A stretch of 64,000 bases of DNA from Bacillota bacterium (GCA_023423045.1 JAFAGA010000024.1:1-64000), one strand, 5' to 3'. Positions 34,506-45,400 are shown, numbered from the stretch's first letter. Program-made: numbers and translations. The notes: generated by a model not told the origin, from the sequence alone.

Positions 34506-35840
34506 TTAATCCTCTTCTGCAGAGTCATCTTTTGGAACGATGATGTTCAGTATAAAGGATACCAGGAAGCATACAACGATGGGAGACTTACCGATAATAT
34601 TCTGAACATCTAAGGGCATGAACTGGAGGGAGGAGGATACCGTACTGATACCAACGCCAAGGGCCAGAGCAATACCAACGATCATCTTATTGCGGTAATT
34701 CAACGGCTGCTGAGTGATTAACTGAATACCGGACATTGTGATAGCGGCAAATACGGTAACAGTTGCACCGCCGAGTACCGGATAAGGAATGGTAGTCATC
34801 ACCGCGCCGAACTTAGGGCAGAGGCCTGCTACGAATATAATTGCACTAACGATCACAAATACTCTCTTTGCAACGACCTTAGTGGTTACAATCAAGCCGA
34901 CATTCTGGCTGTAGGGATCGGTGGGAAGGCCGCCGATGCAGGCACCCAGCATACCAAGGATACCTTGTCCCTTGATTGCGCCGCCGATTTCGTTATCGGT
35001 GGCTTCACGGTTGAATGCACCGATTGCGGTGGAGGATACGTCACCGATGGTCTGAACTGCCTGTACGATGTACATAATGATCATGGCAATGATTGCGGAA
35101 GGATGGAACTCCAGACCCCAGTGAAGTATTCTGGGAAGAGCAATCCAGTCAGAGCTTGCGACACTGCCAAAGTTAATCATACCGCCCCAAATGATGGAGA
35201 TGATATAACCGACTGCAATACCGATTAACATACCGGATACTTTGATGTAGCCTTTTCCGAAGAAATTACATGCAAGAGTTACAGCAAGAACAATAAGGGC
35301 AATGATCCAGAACTTCGGCTCACCGAAATTCTCAGCGGTAGGAGCTCCGCCTGCCATGTAATTAACTGCTGTGCCGTACAAGGATAAACCAATACTTAAT
35401 ACAACGGTACCGCTTACAATCGGCGGGAAGAATTTACGGATCTTACCGATACCGATACCAATAAAGATGGAAGCAAAAGCGCCGACCAGCTGTGCGCCGA
35501 AGATAGCGCGGATACCGTAATTAAGGCCGATTGCTGTTAAAATGGGCATATAAGCAAAAGCAACACCCATAACGTTGGGAAGGCCCATACCGAAGCCAAA
35601 AACCGGGAATAACTGCAATAAGGTGGTGAGACCGCCGATGATCATGGCTGCCTGCATTAAAAGGATTTTCTCTTCCTCCGGAAGACCCAGCAGTTGGGCA
35701 ATCAAAATAGGAGGGGTGATGTTTCCTACGAGCATGGCGAGTACATGCTGCAGCGCCTGAGGTACGGAAGCTCCCCAGCTGGGTTTTCCGTTTAACTCAA
35801 ATAAAGATGTTTCTGTTCTTTCTGCTCTCTTAGCACTCAT
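34506..35840 (-). CDS. NCS2-family purine (xanthine/uric acid-type) permease
   Basis: A 444-residue membrane transporter with about 14 hydrophobic segments. The NCS2 signatures QHVLAM near the N-terminus and QNVGLIVTTKVVAKR (the family NxG motif) are present. QNVG, rather than the uracil-type ENIG, favours xanthine, urate or another purine as substrate, imported with H+ or Na+. GGAAAGGAAAA precedes the ATG. A long leader with a conspicuous hairpin lies upstream. It stands alone in its transcription unit. Confidence 0.9.
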   Translation of the reverse strand: MSAKRAERTETSLFELNGKPSWGASVPQALQHVLAMLVGNITPPILIAQLLGLPEEEKILLMQAAMIIGGLTTLLQLFPVFGFGMGLPNVMGVAFAYMPILTAIGLNYGIRAIFGAQLVGAFASIFIGIGIGKIRKFFPPIVSGTVVLSIGLSLYGTAVNYMAGGAPTAENFGEPKFWIIALIVLAVTLACNFFGKGYIKVSGMLIGIAVGYIISIIWGGMINFGSVASSDWIALPRILHWGLEFHPSAIIAMIIMYIVQAVQTIGDVSSTAIGAFNREATDNEIGGAIKGQGILGMLGACIGGLPTDPYSQNVGLIVTTKVVAKRVFVIVSAIIFVAGLCPKFGAVMTTIPYPVLGGATVTVFAAITMSGIQLITQQPLNYRNKMIVGIALALGVGISTVSSSLQFMPLDVQNIIGKSPIVVCFLVSFILNIIVPKDDSAEED

Positions 35841-36359
35841 AGATAATTTTCCTTTCCATTCTGTTCTTTGTAGCTAAATCATTACACTTGGAATTTCTCT
35901 CCTGCTGATTGATTAATGCAATACGAAAGAGCTCATGCATTAGTTTGACTAATCAATCTAATTCATAGTTAAAAAAATAATGGTGTTTACAAAAAATTAA
36001 TTATTAGACCATTTATTCTTTATTAACCTTGTATAAAATCACCACACTCTCTCCATACACTTTATATTTATTATACAATATATATATATAAAAGGGAATA
36101 GTGCATTTCAACTTTTCAACAGATTTTTTGAAAATTATTTATAATGCTTCAAATTATTAATAATTTTGGCTGAAATAAACCTCTGCTGCTGTATAAAACG
36201 TACACTGGTGCAGGTTTGGGAATATGTACCCGAAGACTATACAAAAGTAATGCAATCTAGTATAATTACTGCAATGGTTCTAGTGTCACAGGAAAGCCTT
36301 CGTTACCTTATATGGTTTATATCCGGGGTATGGCTTGGGATTGGATTGGAGGATGTAAG
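35841..36359. other. Divergent intergenic region with permease leader hairpin
   Basis: No gene. GATTGATTA (35907-35915) pairs perfectly with TAATCAATC (35950-35958). Inside, ATGCA pairs with TGCAT, and TTAATGCA/TGCATTA offers an alternative fold, so the permease leader can form competing structures. The classical purine riboswitch core was looked for and not found. An alternating TA tract lies near 36079-36091. Confidence 0.5.
36238..36266 (+). promoter_or_regulatory. Candidate promoter for the GH18-LRR gene
   Basis: TATACA (36238-36243), a 17-bp spacer and TATAAT (36261-36266), 94 bp before the coding start. Confidence 0.45.
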
Positions 36360-38543
36360 ATGAGCATAAGTATGAAATGGAAGCAATGGACCGGCGGCAG
36401 ACGCCTTGGTATCAGGATATGCTATATGATACTGGCGGCCTGTTTGACAGCGGCACTTATATATAATATGAAGCCAATAACGGTATCGGCCGCCGAGGAG
36501 GATCAGAATGTGCTTCATGCATTCTATCCCTCGAATGCGGTATTTTCCCAGCAGATACAAAAATATATTGACAGTGTGGATTCCCTGAGCTTTGCCTGGA
36601 GCAGGATTGATGCCGAGGCTCCGGAGCTGATTAATACCCAAAAGGGACGCAACGGTAATTGGGGCTTTTATTATCCCGAGAACTTCACCCAGCCTGTAGA
36701 GTATGCCAAGAGCAAGGGAAAGAGCATACAGTTGAATATCTATATGGATGGAAGCGATTGCAGCAAGCTGCTTCCTGATGCAGATCAGCGGGGTGTCATG
36801 ATCAAAGCAATTACAGAGCATCTGCGGACGGATATCACTTCGGGAAAGGGAATCTATTATGACGGAGTCGTAATTGATTTCGAGGGTCTTCGCAATACCT
36901 CCGGCGATAAGAAAGCTTTATACTATAACGGAAAGCAGATCAGTTATTATTTCATCCAGTTTTTAACCGAGCTGAAGCAGCAGCTGAGCTCCATGGATAA
37001 AAAATTATATGTTGCGGTCAATCCCGGGATCTATTATGACGGCTATGATTACGCCTCTATCTTAGATATCGCGGACCGTGTCATTCTTATGGCGCATGAT
37101 TACGAGCCGACAGAGAAGCTTCAGAAGAGCCAGGTGAAACAGTATACCGGCTATAATGCCCTGGAGCCGATCAGCAGCATGGCTCCCATACAATTGGTAA
37201 GGCAGGCATTGAATGAAATACGGAAGGCAGCGCCGGACCAATCGGCAATCTCCAGGGTATGGCTGCAGATTACCTTTGACAGTGCTCAGTGGCAGTTTGA
37301 TGTGAAGGATGCGAAAAGCTGGGAGAAGCTGAGCGACACCAGTTTAAGCCGTGCCGGAAGACTGACTCCGCTCTATCAATCCATCAAGGCCCGCGTCGAT
37401 AATACGGATGGACAGGGGAAGAATATCACCTATGGCTATAACAATGAGCTGCAAACTCCGTACATACAATATTTCAACAGCTCCGATCAGTCCTGGAATA
37501 TCATTCTCTATGAAGACAGCAACAGCATCCGTGCCAAGATAGAGTTGGCGAAGGCTTACGGTCTGGGAGGAATATCACTTTGGAGCCTCGCAAATGTGCC
37601 TGACTATACGGATACCAAGGGGAAGGAATTTCATCTGGATGGCTGGACCACGGTACTGGATCAAATGTCCGGTTATGCCCAGCAGCCAAAAAAGCAATAC
37701 GTCAGCATATCGGATGCAGGGGTGGAACAGGCGGTAAGGGATAAGCTGGGCAAGGCCTCCGGCAAAATAACTGCCTCCGAATTGCAGGCCATCTACCGGC
37801 TAAAGCTGCCGAAGGGAGTAAAAAGCCTGCAGGATTTAAAAAACCTGCCCAATCTGGAATACCTGGATGCACAGCAATTGGGAATTAAGGATATTACGGG
37901 GCTTGGAAGCCTGAAAAAGCTTCGGGTCCTCTACCTCCAACGCAACAGCATAGCAGATATCAGTGTGCTGAAGAAGCTGACGAAGCTGGAGGTATTATCC
38001 CTTAACGGCAACCAAATCGCGGGTATTACCTCCCTGGCTTCTCTGACCGGGCTGAAGGAGCTTTACCTGAGAGAAAATAAGATTTCAGATATGGCAGCTG
38101 TCAGCAAGCTCAGCTCTTTGGAGGTGCTGGAAATCGGAATGAACAGCATCCGTAAGGCGGACGCGGTTAAGAAGCTGAAGAAACTGCGACTGCTGGCCCT
38201 GGACAATAATAAGATCACAGATATCCAACCCTTAAAGGGACTTACCGGGTTGGAGACATTATATCTGCAGAGGAATTCCATCAGTGATATTTCGTCGCTC
38301 TCTGCGTTAGGGAACCTCAAACTGCTGTCACTTAACGGAAATAAAATCAGCAGCCTGAAGCCCTTAAGCAAACTCACTCAATTGGAAAAGCTATATCTTA
38401 AGGATAATAAGCTGACCGGTGTCACTGCCTTGAAAGATCTGAAAAAATTAAAGGAGCTATATTTAAGCGGGAATTCAATCTCCGATTACAGTCCGGTGAA
38501 AGGTCTGCTAAAGGGGAAGGATTTTGCCGGTGATTTTAAATAA
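36360..38543 (+). CDS. Secreted GH18-type glycosidase with C-terminal leucine-rich repeats
   Basis: A 727-residue exported protein. A signal peptide covers about residues 1-44, with likely cleavage after VSA. A GH18 barrel spans about 50-440 with the catalytic strand GVVIDFEG (Asp173, Glu175) intact. A short linker and a cap (VEQAVRDKL...) follow. Then come about ten internalin-type leucine-rich repeats of 22 residues (LxxLxLxxNxIxDIxxLxxLxx), roughly 500-715. GH18 enzymes cut chitin or peptidoglycan-like glycans; LRR domains bind proteins or glycans. No LPXTG or other cell-wall anchor is seen. GGAGG at 7 bp supports the start; the longer frame from 36312 is not needed. Confidence 0.9.
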   Translation: MSISMKWKQWTGGRRLGIRICYMILAACLTAALIYNMKPITVSAAEEDQNVLHAFYPSNAVFSQQIQKYIDSVDSLSFAWSRIDAEAPELINTQKGRNGNWGFYYPENFTQPVEYAKSKGKSIQLNIYMDGSDCSKLLPDADQRGVMIKAITEHLRTDITSGKGIYYDGVVIDFEGLRNTSGDKKALYYNGKQISYYFIQFLTELKQQLSSMDKKLYVAVNPGIYYDGYDYASILDIADRVILMAHDYEPTEKLQKSQVKQYTGYNALEPISSMAPIQLVRQALNEIRKAAPDQSAISRVWLQITFDSAQWQFDVKDAKSWEKLSDTSLSRAGRLTPLYQSIKARVDNTDGQGKNITYGYNNELQTPYIQYFNSSDQSWNIILYEDSNSIRAKIELAKAYGLGGISLWSLANVPDYTDTKGKEFHLDGWTTVLDQMSGYAQQPKKQYVSISDAGVEQAVRDKLGKASGKITASELQAIYRLKLPKGVKSLQDLKNLPNLEYLDAQQLGIKDITGLGSLKKLRVLYLQRNSIADISVLKKLTKLEVLSLNGNQIAGITSLASLTGLKELYLRENKISDMAAVSKLSSLEVLEIGMNSIRKADAVKKLKKLRLLALDNNKITDIQPLKGLTGLETLYLQRNSISDISSLSALGNLKLLSLNGNKISSLKPLSKLTQLEKLYLKDNKLTGVTALKDLKKLKELYLSGNSISDYSPVKGLLKGKDFAGDFK

Positions 38544-38593
38544 TAAAATTTATAGTGTTATTTTGAATTATTTAATGTATAATGTGAAATAAT

Positions 38594-38649
38594 CAAAGGG
38601 GATTTTATAGCTTCATGCCTTGCCAGCATGGATCTGTAAAGCCCCTTTG
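38594..38649 (+). terminator. Terminator after the GH18-LRR gene
   Basis: CAAAGGGG/CCCCTTTG outer stem with an inner TTTTA/TAAA pairing, followed by TTG. Confidence 0.6.
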
Positions 38650-38717
38650 TTGTTTATTCCCCCATGTACCTATGATAATTGTATCATTTACAAAAAAGCA
38701 GAAGAGGAGACCATATT

Positions 38718-40772
38718 ATGACAGAGAATAATCGGGATCACAGATCGAAGAGAAGCTTTTCAGGAAGTATGAAAGTCAGAGTGGCGCTGTTGTTTTTGAT
38801 GATCAATGCGGCTGCGGTATTGGCAATCATCCTGGTGGTAGGAGTTATGGCAAGGAAAATCATTACCTCGGAAAACAGCAGCAAGCTGATCAACCTTTCC
38901 GGAAAAAATGCCAATGAAATCGACGGATGGCTGTCGAACCAGGGACAAATTATCACGGAGATAGCGGACAGCATAACAAATCAAAAGGAATTGGACAAAC
39001 AGCAGCTGCTGGCGTATCTGACACAGAAGACGCAGATGAATGAATACACCTCGGATGTCTATATGGGCTTTGAGGACAAGAGTTTTCTGGACGGTTCCGG
39101 CTGGCAGGCTCCGGCGGATTATGACTGTACCTCCCGAGGCTGGTATATCAGCGCAGCAAAAAAGGGCGGGCTGGTTTACGGAGAACCATACCTTGATATG
39201 GCTACGGAGCAGATGGTAATGTCGGTATCAAAGCCGGTGATTAGGGACGGGAAGCAGATCGGTGTGGTAAGCATGGATCTGATATTGAAGAAGCTGAATG
39301 AAATATTGCAGGAATCCGTAATGATTGATAACAGCTACGCTTTTCTCCTGGATGGGCAGGATAATATCATTATGCATAATGATCAGGAGCTGATGCCCAA
39401 AGAGGATAAGCTGTACAACCTGAAAGAGCTTTTGGGAATTACCGGGGAGGAAATTGCAAAGAGCAATCAAAGCCGGCAGCTGGTGAGGCTGAAGGATTAT
39501 GACGGCTACGTCAGACACTTTGCGTTGGTCCAGGTCGGATCAACAGGCTGGAAATTCTGCATTGCTATTGATGATGCTGCCTATACAGAACCGCTGAGAA
39601 ATCTGATGAGCGCTTTGATATTATGTTCCCTGGCAGCGATTGGGCTGTCTGTTGGAGTCTCCTATTTTGTGGGATATCTGATTACCAAACCGGTGATCGC
39701 CCTCACTGCGGTCATTAAGAAGCAGGCGGATCTGGATTTCAGATCTGTGGGCGATGCGGATTATATGAAATACAAGGACAGAAGGGATGAGATCGGAAGC
39801 ATCACGAATTCAGTAATGATAATGGAGGACAATGTGAGGCAGCTTCTGACCAGTACGGCGGATTCGGTATACCAGGTGGCGGCTACGGCGCAGGAACTGT
39901 CCGCATCTTCAAATCAGTCCTCAATTGCTTCCCAGGAGGTTGCCCAGACGATATACGAAATTGCCAAAGGAGCCTCGGAACAGGCGGTAAATACGGAAAC
40001 AAGCATGCGCAATCTAATGCTGCTGGGAGAAATCATCGATACCGGCCGGCAGCATATCGACCGGCTGTCTTCGGATATAAAGCATGCGGGTGAAATGGTG
40101 GGGCAGGGATTGTCCTATGTTAACGCATTATCCCGGAAAGCGGAGGTTAACCGGAAGGCGTCGGATACAGCCTACCAAAGTATTGTAAAGGCCAGTGAAA
40201 GCTCGGAGAGGATCAGCGAAGCGAGCAATTTTATCTCTTCGGTAGCAGACCAGACCAACCTTCTTTCCCTCAATGCGGCAATCGAGGCCGCCCGCGCCGG
40301 GGAGCAGGGAAAAGGATTTGCGGTAGTTGCCTCCGAGATCAGGAAATTGGCAGAGCAATCGTCGAAATCTGCGGAGATCATCAATGATATCCTGGAAGTG
40401 CTGAGAAAGGATGCAGATACTGCGGTTGACAAGATGAAGGAGGCGGACCGGATTGCTGACGAGCAGTCTGAGCATGTCCGGCAGACTGAGCTTAATTTTA
40501 AGGAGATTGACGAGGCGATGGAAAATGCCATGAGGGCAGTTCATATCCTGGATGAATCCAGCGGACAGATGAAGGAGCGCAAGGATGAAATCTTTGGAGT
40601 GATCGAGAATCTTTCCGCGATTGCCCAGGAAAATGCGGCATCGACGGAGGAGGCTTCGGCTTCCGTGGAGGAAGAGGCAGCTTCTTCGCAGGAGATCGCT
40701 AGTTCCAGCAAGAATTTATCAAAGGTTACCTTGGAGCTGCAGCAGTTGATCGACAAGTTTAGGTTAATTTAA
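38718..40772 (+). CDS. Methyl-accepting chemotaxis protein
   Basis: A 684-residue transmembrane receptor. Membrane helix 1 is at about residues 21-44, a double-Cache extracytoplasmic sensor at about 45-298, membrane helix 2 at about 300-322, HAMP to about 375, then a signalling coiled coil with the tip VADQTNLLSLNAAIEAARAGEQG near 509. The sensor contains the Cache patterns MGFEDKSFLDGSGW and DYDCTSRGWY, often found in receptors for amino acids and other small organic ligands. The start at 38718 follows AGGAGA; the longer frame from 38679 is unlikely. It stands alone. Confidence 0.94.
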   Translation: MTENNRDHRSKRSFSGSMKVRVALLFLMINAAAVLAIILVVGVMARKIITSENSSKLINLSGKNANEIDGWLSNQGQIITEIADSITNQKELDKQQLLAYLTQKTQMNEYTSDVYMGFEDKSFLDGSGWQAPADYDCTSRGWYISAAKKGGLVYGEPYLDMATEQMVMSVSKPVIRDGKQIGVVSMDLILKKLNEILQESVMIDNSYAFLLDGQDNIIMHNDQELMPKEDKLYNLKELLGITGEEIAKSNQSRQLVRLKDYDGYVRHFALVQVGSTGWKFCIAIDDAAYTEPLRNLMSALILCSLAAIGLSVGVSYFVGYLITKPVIALTAVIKKQADLDFRSVGDADYMKYKDRRDEIGSITNSVMIMEDNVRQLLTSTADSVYQVAATAQELSASSNQSSIASQEVAQTIYEIAKGASEQAVNTETSMRNLMLLGEIIDTGRQHIDRLSSDIKHAGEMVGQGLSYVNALSRKAEVNRKASDTAYQSIVKASESSERISEASNFISSVADQTNLLSLNAAIEAARAGEQGKGFAVVASEIRKLAEQSSKSAEIINDILEVLRKDADTAVDKMKEADRIADEQSEHVRQTELNFKEIDEAMENAMRAVHILDESSGQMKERKDEIFGVIENLSAIAQENAASTEEASASVEEEAASSQEIASSSKNLSKVTLELQQLIDKFRLI

Positions 40773-40855
40773 TTATAGAAGCAGAATATGACGAAGACTG
40801 CTGCAGAATACGCAGCATATGTTATGGGTATGCTATAGATATAGGAGCAAAAAGC

Positions 40856-40906
40856 ATGCTCCCTTTAAGCCAAAGGATTATTATCCGTTTGACCTGAAGG
40901 GAGCAT
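40856..40906. terminator. Bidirectional terminator
   Basis: ATGCTCCCTT/AAGGGAGCAT perfect 10-bp stem, with an inner GGAT/ATCC stem, between convergent genes. Confidence 0.7.
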
Positions 40907-40927
40907 ATTCATTTAGTTATCAGGACT

Positions 40928-41509
40928 TCATTTATGGGAAGACAGCCCGTTTGTTCCATAAACAAGTAATTTCACCATCAGGCTGGCAAGAATTTGCGGG
41001 TCATCGGCACAATCCTCATCCAGCCAATGCCGCATGACACTCAGGAGACCATCCAGCGCAAACCGTTTTAAATACTGTATAATCCGGGGAGGAAGGGAGC
41101 GTTCCCCCTGGAATTCTTCAATGATTTTTTCCTGTGCCAGCTGCATCAGCTCATATTGAAAAGAGAAATCTCCGTTTTCACTTAGCAGTACTTTCAAAAG
41201 GGGAGCATTGGCTTTGCCGTATTCCAGCACCTGAACAAGAACCGAAATCCCGCTGTCCGATGCATCCAGAAATTGTGCTGAAAAAACCTGCTCCTTCACA
41301 TCCGCAATGATTTCCTGCTGGATTGCTTTCAGCAAAGCATACTGATCCTTATAGTGTGCATAAAAAGTGCTGCGGTTAATATCTGCCGCCTCACACAGCA
41401 TCTTTACCGATATTTTAGAGATAGGCTGTTCCTGCATTAATTCAATCAGGCTTTCCCGGATGACGAGTTTAGTGATGCGAATCCGCCGGTCTTCTCTTTT
41501 TCTCTCCAT
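40928..41509 (-). CDS. TetR-family transcriptional regulator
   Basis: A 193-residue repressor. The N-terminal HTH is ISVKMLCEAADINRSTFYAHYKDQYALL, typical of TetR/AcrR proteins; the rest is a helical ligand-binding domain. It is transcribed away from an FtsX-type ABC transporter whose upstream region holds two palindromes, making that operon the likely target. The start at 41509 is spaced correctly from AAAGGAG; an ATG two codons earlier is too close. The inducer is unknown. Confidence 0.9.
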   Translation of the reverse strand: MERKREDRRIRITKLVIRESLIELMQEQPISKISVKMLCEAADINRSTFYAHYKDQYALLKAIQQEIIADVKEQVFSAQFLDASDSGISVLVQVLEYGKANAPLLKVLLSENGDFSFQYELMQLAQEKIIEEFQGERSLPPRIIQYLKRFALDGLLSVMRHWLDEDCADDPQILASLMVKLLVYGTNGLSSHK

Positions 41510-41663
41510 AGTCATGCTCCTTTTATAAAATTTTTATTAATATCCAACGATTTTGCAAAGTGTGTGGAGTATCGGGCAGGATTTATAACACTGCGGGTTG
41601 CTTTATCTTATGGTACCTATTATAATACTACATTGTAGATTATACAAGTGGCAGATATATTAC

Positions 41664-41699
41664 CAACACTGTGTTGGCCAAACTGTACCCAATACAGTT
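41664..41699 (+). promoter_or_regulatory. Two palindromes, candidate TetR operators
   Basis: CAACAC-T-GTGTTG at 41664-41676 and AACTGTA-CCCAA-TACAGTT at 41681-41699, in the divergent region between the TetR gene and the ABC transporter genes. Confidence 0.5.
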
Positions 41700-41732
41700 A
41701 AACAAAATCAGCAGAAAATGGGGAAATCTGAA

Positions 41733-42434
41733 ATGTCATATATTGAATTTAAAAATATTGTTAAGAGCTATAATACCGGAGGTGCCGCGATTCATGCGCT
41801 GAATGATGCCAGTTTCACGGTAGAAGAAGGAGAGCTTGCGGTTATCCTGGGATCTTCCGGTGCGGGTAAAACCACGGCTTTGAACATCCTGGGAGGGATG
41901 GATACAGCTACCTCCGGCGATGTGATTGTGGACGGGAAAAACATCAGTAAATTCAACCGGAAGCAGCTCGTGGGTTATCGCCGGGAAGATATCGGATTTG
42001 TATTCCAATTCTATAATCTGGTGCCCAATCTGACGGCGCTGGAAAATGTGGAGCTGGCCGCGCAGATTCGCAGCAACTCCCTTGGTGCCGCCGAAACCCT
42101 TGAGAAGGTTGGATTGGGTGAGCGTATGGATAATTTTCCTGCACAGCTTTCAGGGGGAGAGCAGCAGCGTGTCTCCATTGCCCGGGCGATTGCCAAAAAT
42201 CCCAAACTTCTGCTGTGCGATGAGCCCACCGGTGCACTTGATTATAGCACGGGCAAGCAAATCCTGCAGCTTTTACAGGATACTTGCCGCCGCGATAAAA
42301 TTACCGTATTGATCATCACTCACAATTCTGCACTGGCCCCTATGGCAGACAGGGTGATACGCTTCAAAAGCGGAAAAGTAAGAGATATTACTCAGAATTC
42401 AAATCCGCTGCCTATATCTGAAATTGAATGGTGA
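41733..42434 (+). CDS. ABC transporter ATP-binding protein (MacB/LolD type)
   Basis: A 233-residue ATPase for the FtsX-type permease that follows 4 bp downstream. Walker A GSSGAGKTT is at about residues 39-47, signature LSGGEQQR near 137 and Walker B LLLCDEPTGALD near 157. The start MSYIEFKNIVKSY is the common one for this family; upstream codons in the same frame (from 41598) run through the palindromes and are not conserved. The DEPTGALD form is typical of exporters and mechanotransmission ABC systems. Regulation by the divergent TetR protein is likely. Confidence 0.92.
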   Translation: MSYIEFKNIVKSYNTGGAAIHALNDASFTVEEGELAVILGSSGAGKTTALNILGGMDTATSGDVIVDGKNISKFNRKQLVGYRREDIGFVFQFYNLVPNLTALENVELAAQIRSNSLGAAETLEKVGLGERMDNFPAQLSGGEQQRVSIARAIAKNPKLLLCDEPTGALDYSTGKQILQLLQDTCRRDKITVLIITHNSALAPMADRVIRFKSGKVRDITQNSNPLPISEIEW

Positions 42435-42438
42435 TTGT

Positions 42439-45400
42439 ATGAGAAATGCATATTTAAAGGATATTTTACGTATGATACGCAGGAACGCGAAACGCTTCCT
42501 GGCGATTCTGTCGATTACGGCACTTGGATTAACCGCATTTTTGGGTATTACCGCGGCCTGCCGGGATATGTATCTGGCCGCCGACCGGTTCTATGATCGG
42601 CAGCAATTGTTTGATATCCGTGTGTTATCAACACTTGGACTTACCGATGAAGATGTGAAGGTATTGCGGGATATTCCGGGGGTAGAGCTTGCCGACGGCT
42701 CCTTCAGTGAAACGGTGTACATTATGCTGAAGGATGTTGCCCGCAAAAAAGCTGAGATGGTTACAATCAGCACCCAAGGTCTGAATATGCCTTATCTGGT
42801 GGAGGGGAGGCTTCCCCGGCAGGCAGGTGAAATAGCTGTTACCCAGGAGTATCTGGATGAATCCGAGAAAAGTATTGGAGATATCCTGACAATTGAAGAA
42901 GACCTGGAGAACGGAGAAGAAGCCGGCAGCCCAGGGCAGGAAGCAGCAGCAGAGGAAACGACGGGCAGCGCAGAGCAAGAAACCACAGCGGAAGAAACGA
43001 CGGGCAGCCCAGAGCAAGAAACCACAGCGGAAGAAACGACGGGCAGCCCAGAGCGAGAAACTGCAGCAGAGAAAAAAACGGACAGCAAAGAGCGAGAAGC
43101 TGCAGAAGAGAAGAAGATGGACAACGCAGAGCAGGAAGTTGAGGCGGATCAAGAGGCGGACAACACAGAGCAAGCGGTGAAGACTGATTTTGATTCGGAT
43201 ATCGATTGGGATGCCGAAGTTCAGATTGAAGAGGAGGAGGAAACTCCTGTTTTTTTGAACACAAAATATACGATTACAGGGGTTGTAGTTGATCCCATGG
43301 ATATTTCCAACAATAAAAGTGTGGCATTCCGTTCCGCAGCCGCGGCGGATTATACCTTTTACATCACCCCTGCCGATGTGGACGGCAATGTCTATACCGC
43401 AGTCTATCTCACTCTTCAGGGGGTGTCCGGGCTGGATTGTTATTCTGATGAGTATACGGATGCTGTCCGGTCAGTCATCAATATCATTGAAACGCAGATT
43501 ATGGAACAGCGGGAACAAGTCCGTTATGAAACGATAATGGGAGAGGTATTGGAGAAAATCACTGATGCGGAAAGTATCATGAATGATAACTTTTCGGAAG
43601 CTGATCAAAAGTTTTCTGATGCCTGGGCTGATGTTGAGGAAGCGAAGCAGGAGCTTACCGATGGCGAGACCGAACTGACCGGAGAGGAAAAAGATGCTCT
43701 GAAGAAGTTGGCGGATGCCCGTACCAAATTAAAAGACGGCAAGAAAAAGCTTCGTGATGCGCAAACAGAAACGGATGAGGGGAAAGCAAAGCTGGAGGAG
43801 AGTGAGCAAGAGCTCAAGTCCGGAAGGATACAGCTTACCAGGGAACGCCGGGAGGCAGAGGAAGGTTTTGCCGGAGCCAAGCAGCAATTTGCCAAGAAGC
43901 AAACCGAACTGGACGCTTCCCGCAGTGGACTCTTGCAGAATATAGAAGAGCTTCAGGCACCTTTTGGAAGCCAATGGCCGCAAGATAGATGGAATGCTCT
44001 CATATCGGCTTCTGCAGCAAAGACTGCAGAAATGATTTCGGCAGATCCGGAAAGCAGTCCCGATCCTGCCCTGGTTGCCGCAGCCACAACAGAGGAACAA
44101 AATGCCCTTGCATCTGCTCTTGGTGCTGTGATACCGACACTGGAGAATGTTCCGCAGACCGCAGATACCTCTGAACTCATCGGAAGCTGTATCGAGGCCG
44201 GATTGGGACTTGGCATCATCGAAGGCAGTGCCCAGGTACTGGAGGAACAAAAAACTGCCTATAAAGAGCAGGAAACTGCGGCATTGCAGCAGCTTGCCGA
44301 TGCAGAAGCGAAGCTGGACCAGGGTGAGGCGCAGTTGGAGGCTGCCCGCCGGAAGATAAAGGAGGGGCAGGCTGAAATTGAGGAAGGCTGGGCTGAGATT
44401 GCTGAAAACGAGGAAAAGCTCAATGCGGAAGAAGCAAAGGCCCTGAGAGAATTGAAAAAGGCATGGGAGGAGCTGGATGAAGGCAAGCAGGAATTAGCGG
44501 AGGGTGAAGCCAAGCTGATTGAAAATGAGGAGAAATATAAGGATAAAAGGGCGGAGGCAGAGGATAAGCTGGCCGATGCATATGCAGAATTGGAAGAGAT
44601 TGATATGGCCCAGTGGTATGTGCAGGATAGGACTTCTGTGGACAGCTATTCCAGCCTGGATAGCGATTTATCATCCGTAGAGGCCATCGGCAGGGTCTTC
44701 CCCATACTGTTTTTGGTGGTGGCGGTCCTGATCTGTCTTACCACAATGACCCGACTGGTGGAGGAAGAGCGCGGACTGATCGGCACTTATAAGGCTCTGG
44801 GCTTTGGAAATGCTGCCATTGGTCTGAAATACATTATTTACTCCCTGTTGGCTTCGGCCGCCGGCAGTATCCTGGGCAATCTGTTGGGATTCATTGTTCT
44901 GCCCAAGCTGTTGATCGACATTCTCAGATCGATATATATTATACCAAACACCGCTTTGCATTTTGATACTTTGGAGGGTATGGCAGGAACGCTTCTGTTT
45001 ATGGGATGTATTGTCCTTGCAACAGTATTTGCCTGCAATAACGAACTGCGCCGGATGCCTGCCTCCCTGATGCGCCCCAAGGCACCTGGTTCAGGCTCCC
45101 GCATTATACTGGAACGGATCTCCGTGGTATGGAACCGGCTGGGATTCTTGAACAAAGTTACCGCCCGCAACCTTTTCCGCTATAAGAAGCGTTTGTTTAT
45201 GACTGTGATCGGAATTGCCGGATGTACTGCGCTGGTGTTGACCGGATTTGCTATAAAGGATTCGGTAACCGATATGATGCCCAAGCAGTATGAGAATATT
45301 TACCGCTATGATTTGATGGCAATTTCCGATGCAGAAGACAATGATAAGCTCATCGGGTATTTAAGTGATGATGAGGCAGTTGCGGATTTTCTGTCCGTGC

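Noticed and set aside
35841..36170. Purine riboswitch in the permease leader
   Set aside because: The conserved core segments of the guanine/adenine class could not be found on the minus strand.
42910..43190. CRISPR array in the 39-bp tandem repeats
   Set aside because: The units are contiguous without spacers, in frame within a coding region, and no cas genes are present.
42792..43264. Long minus-strand frames opposite the FtsX repeats
   Set aside because: These are shadows of the repetitive coding strand with Ser/Cys/Phe-rich low-complexity products and no ribosome sites.
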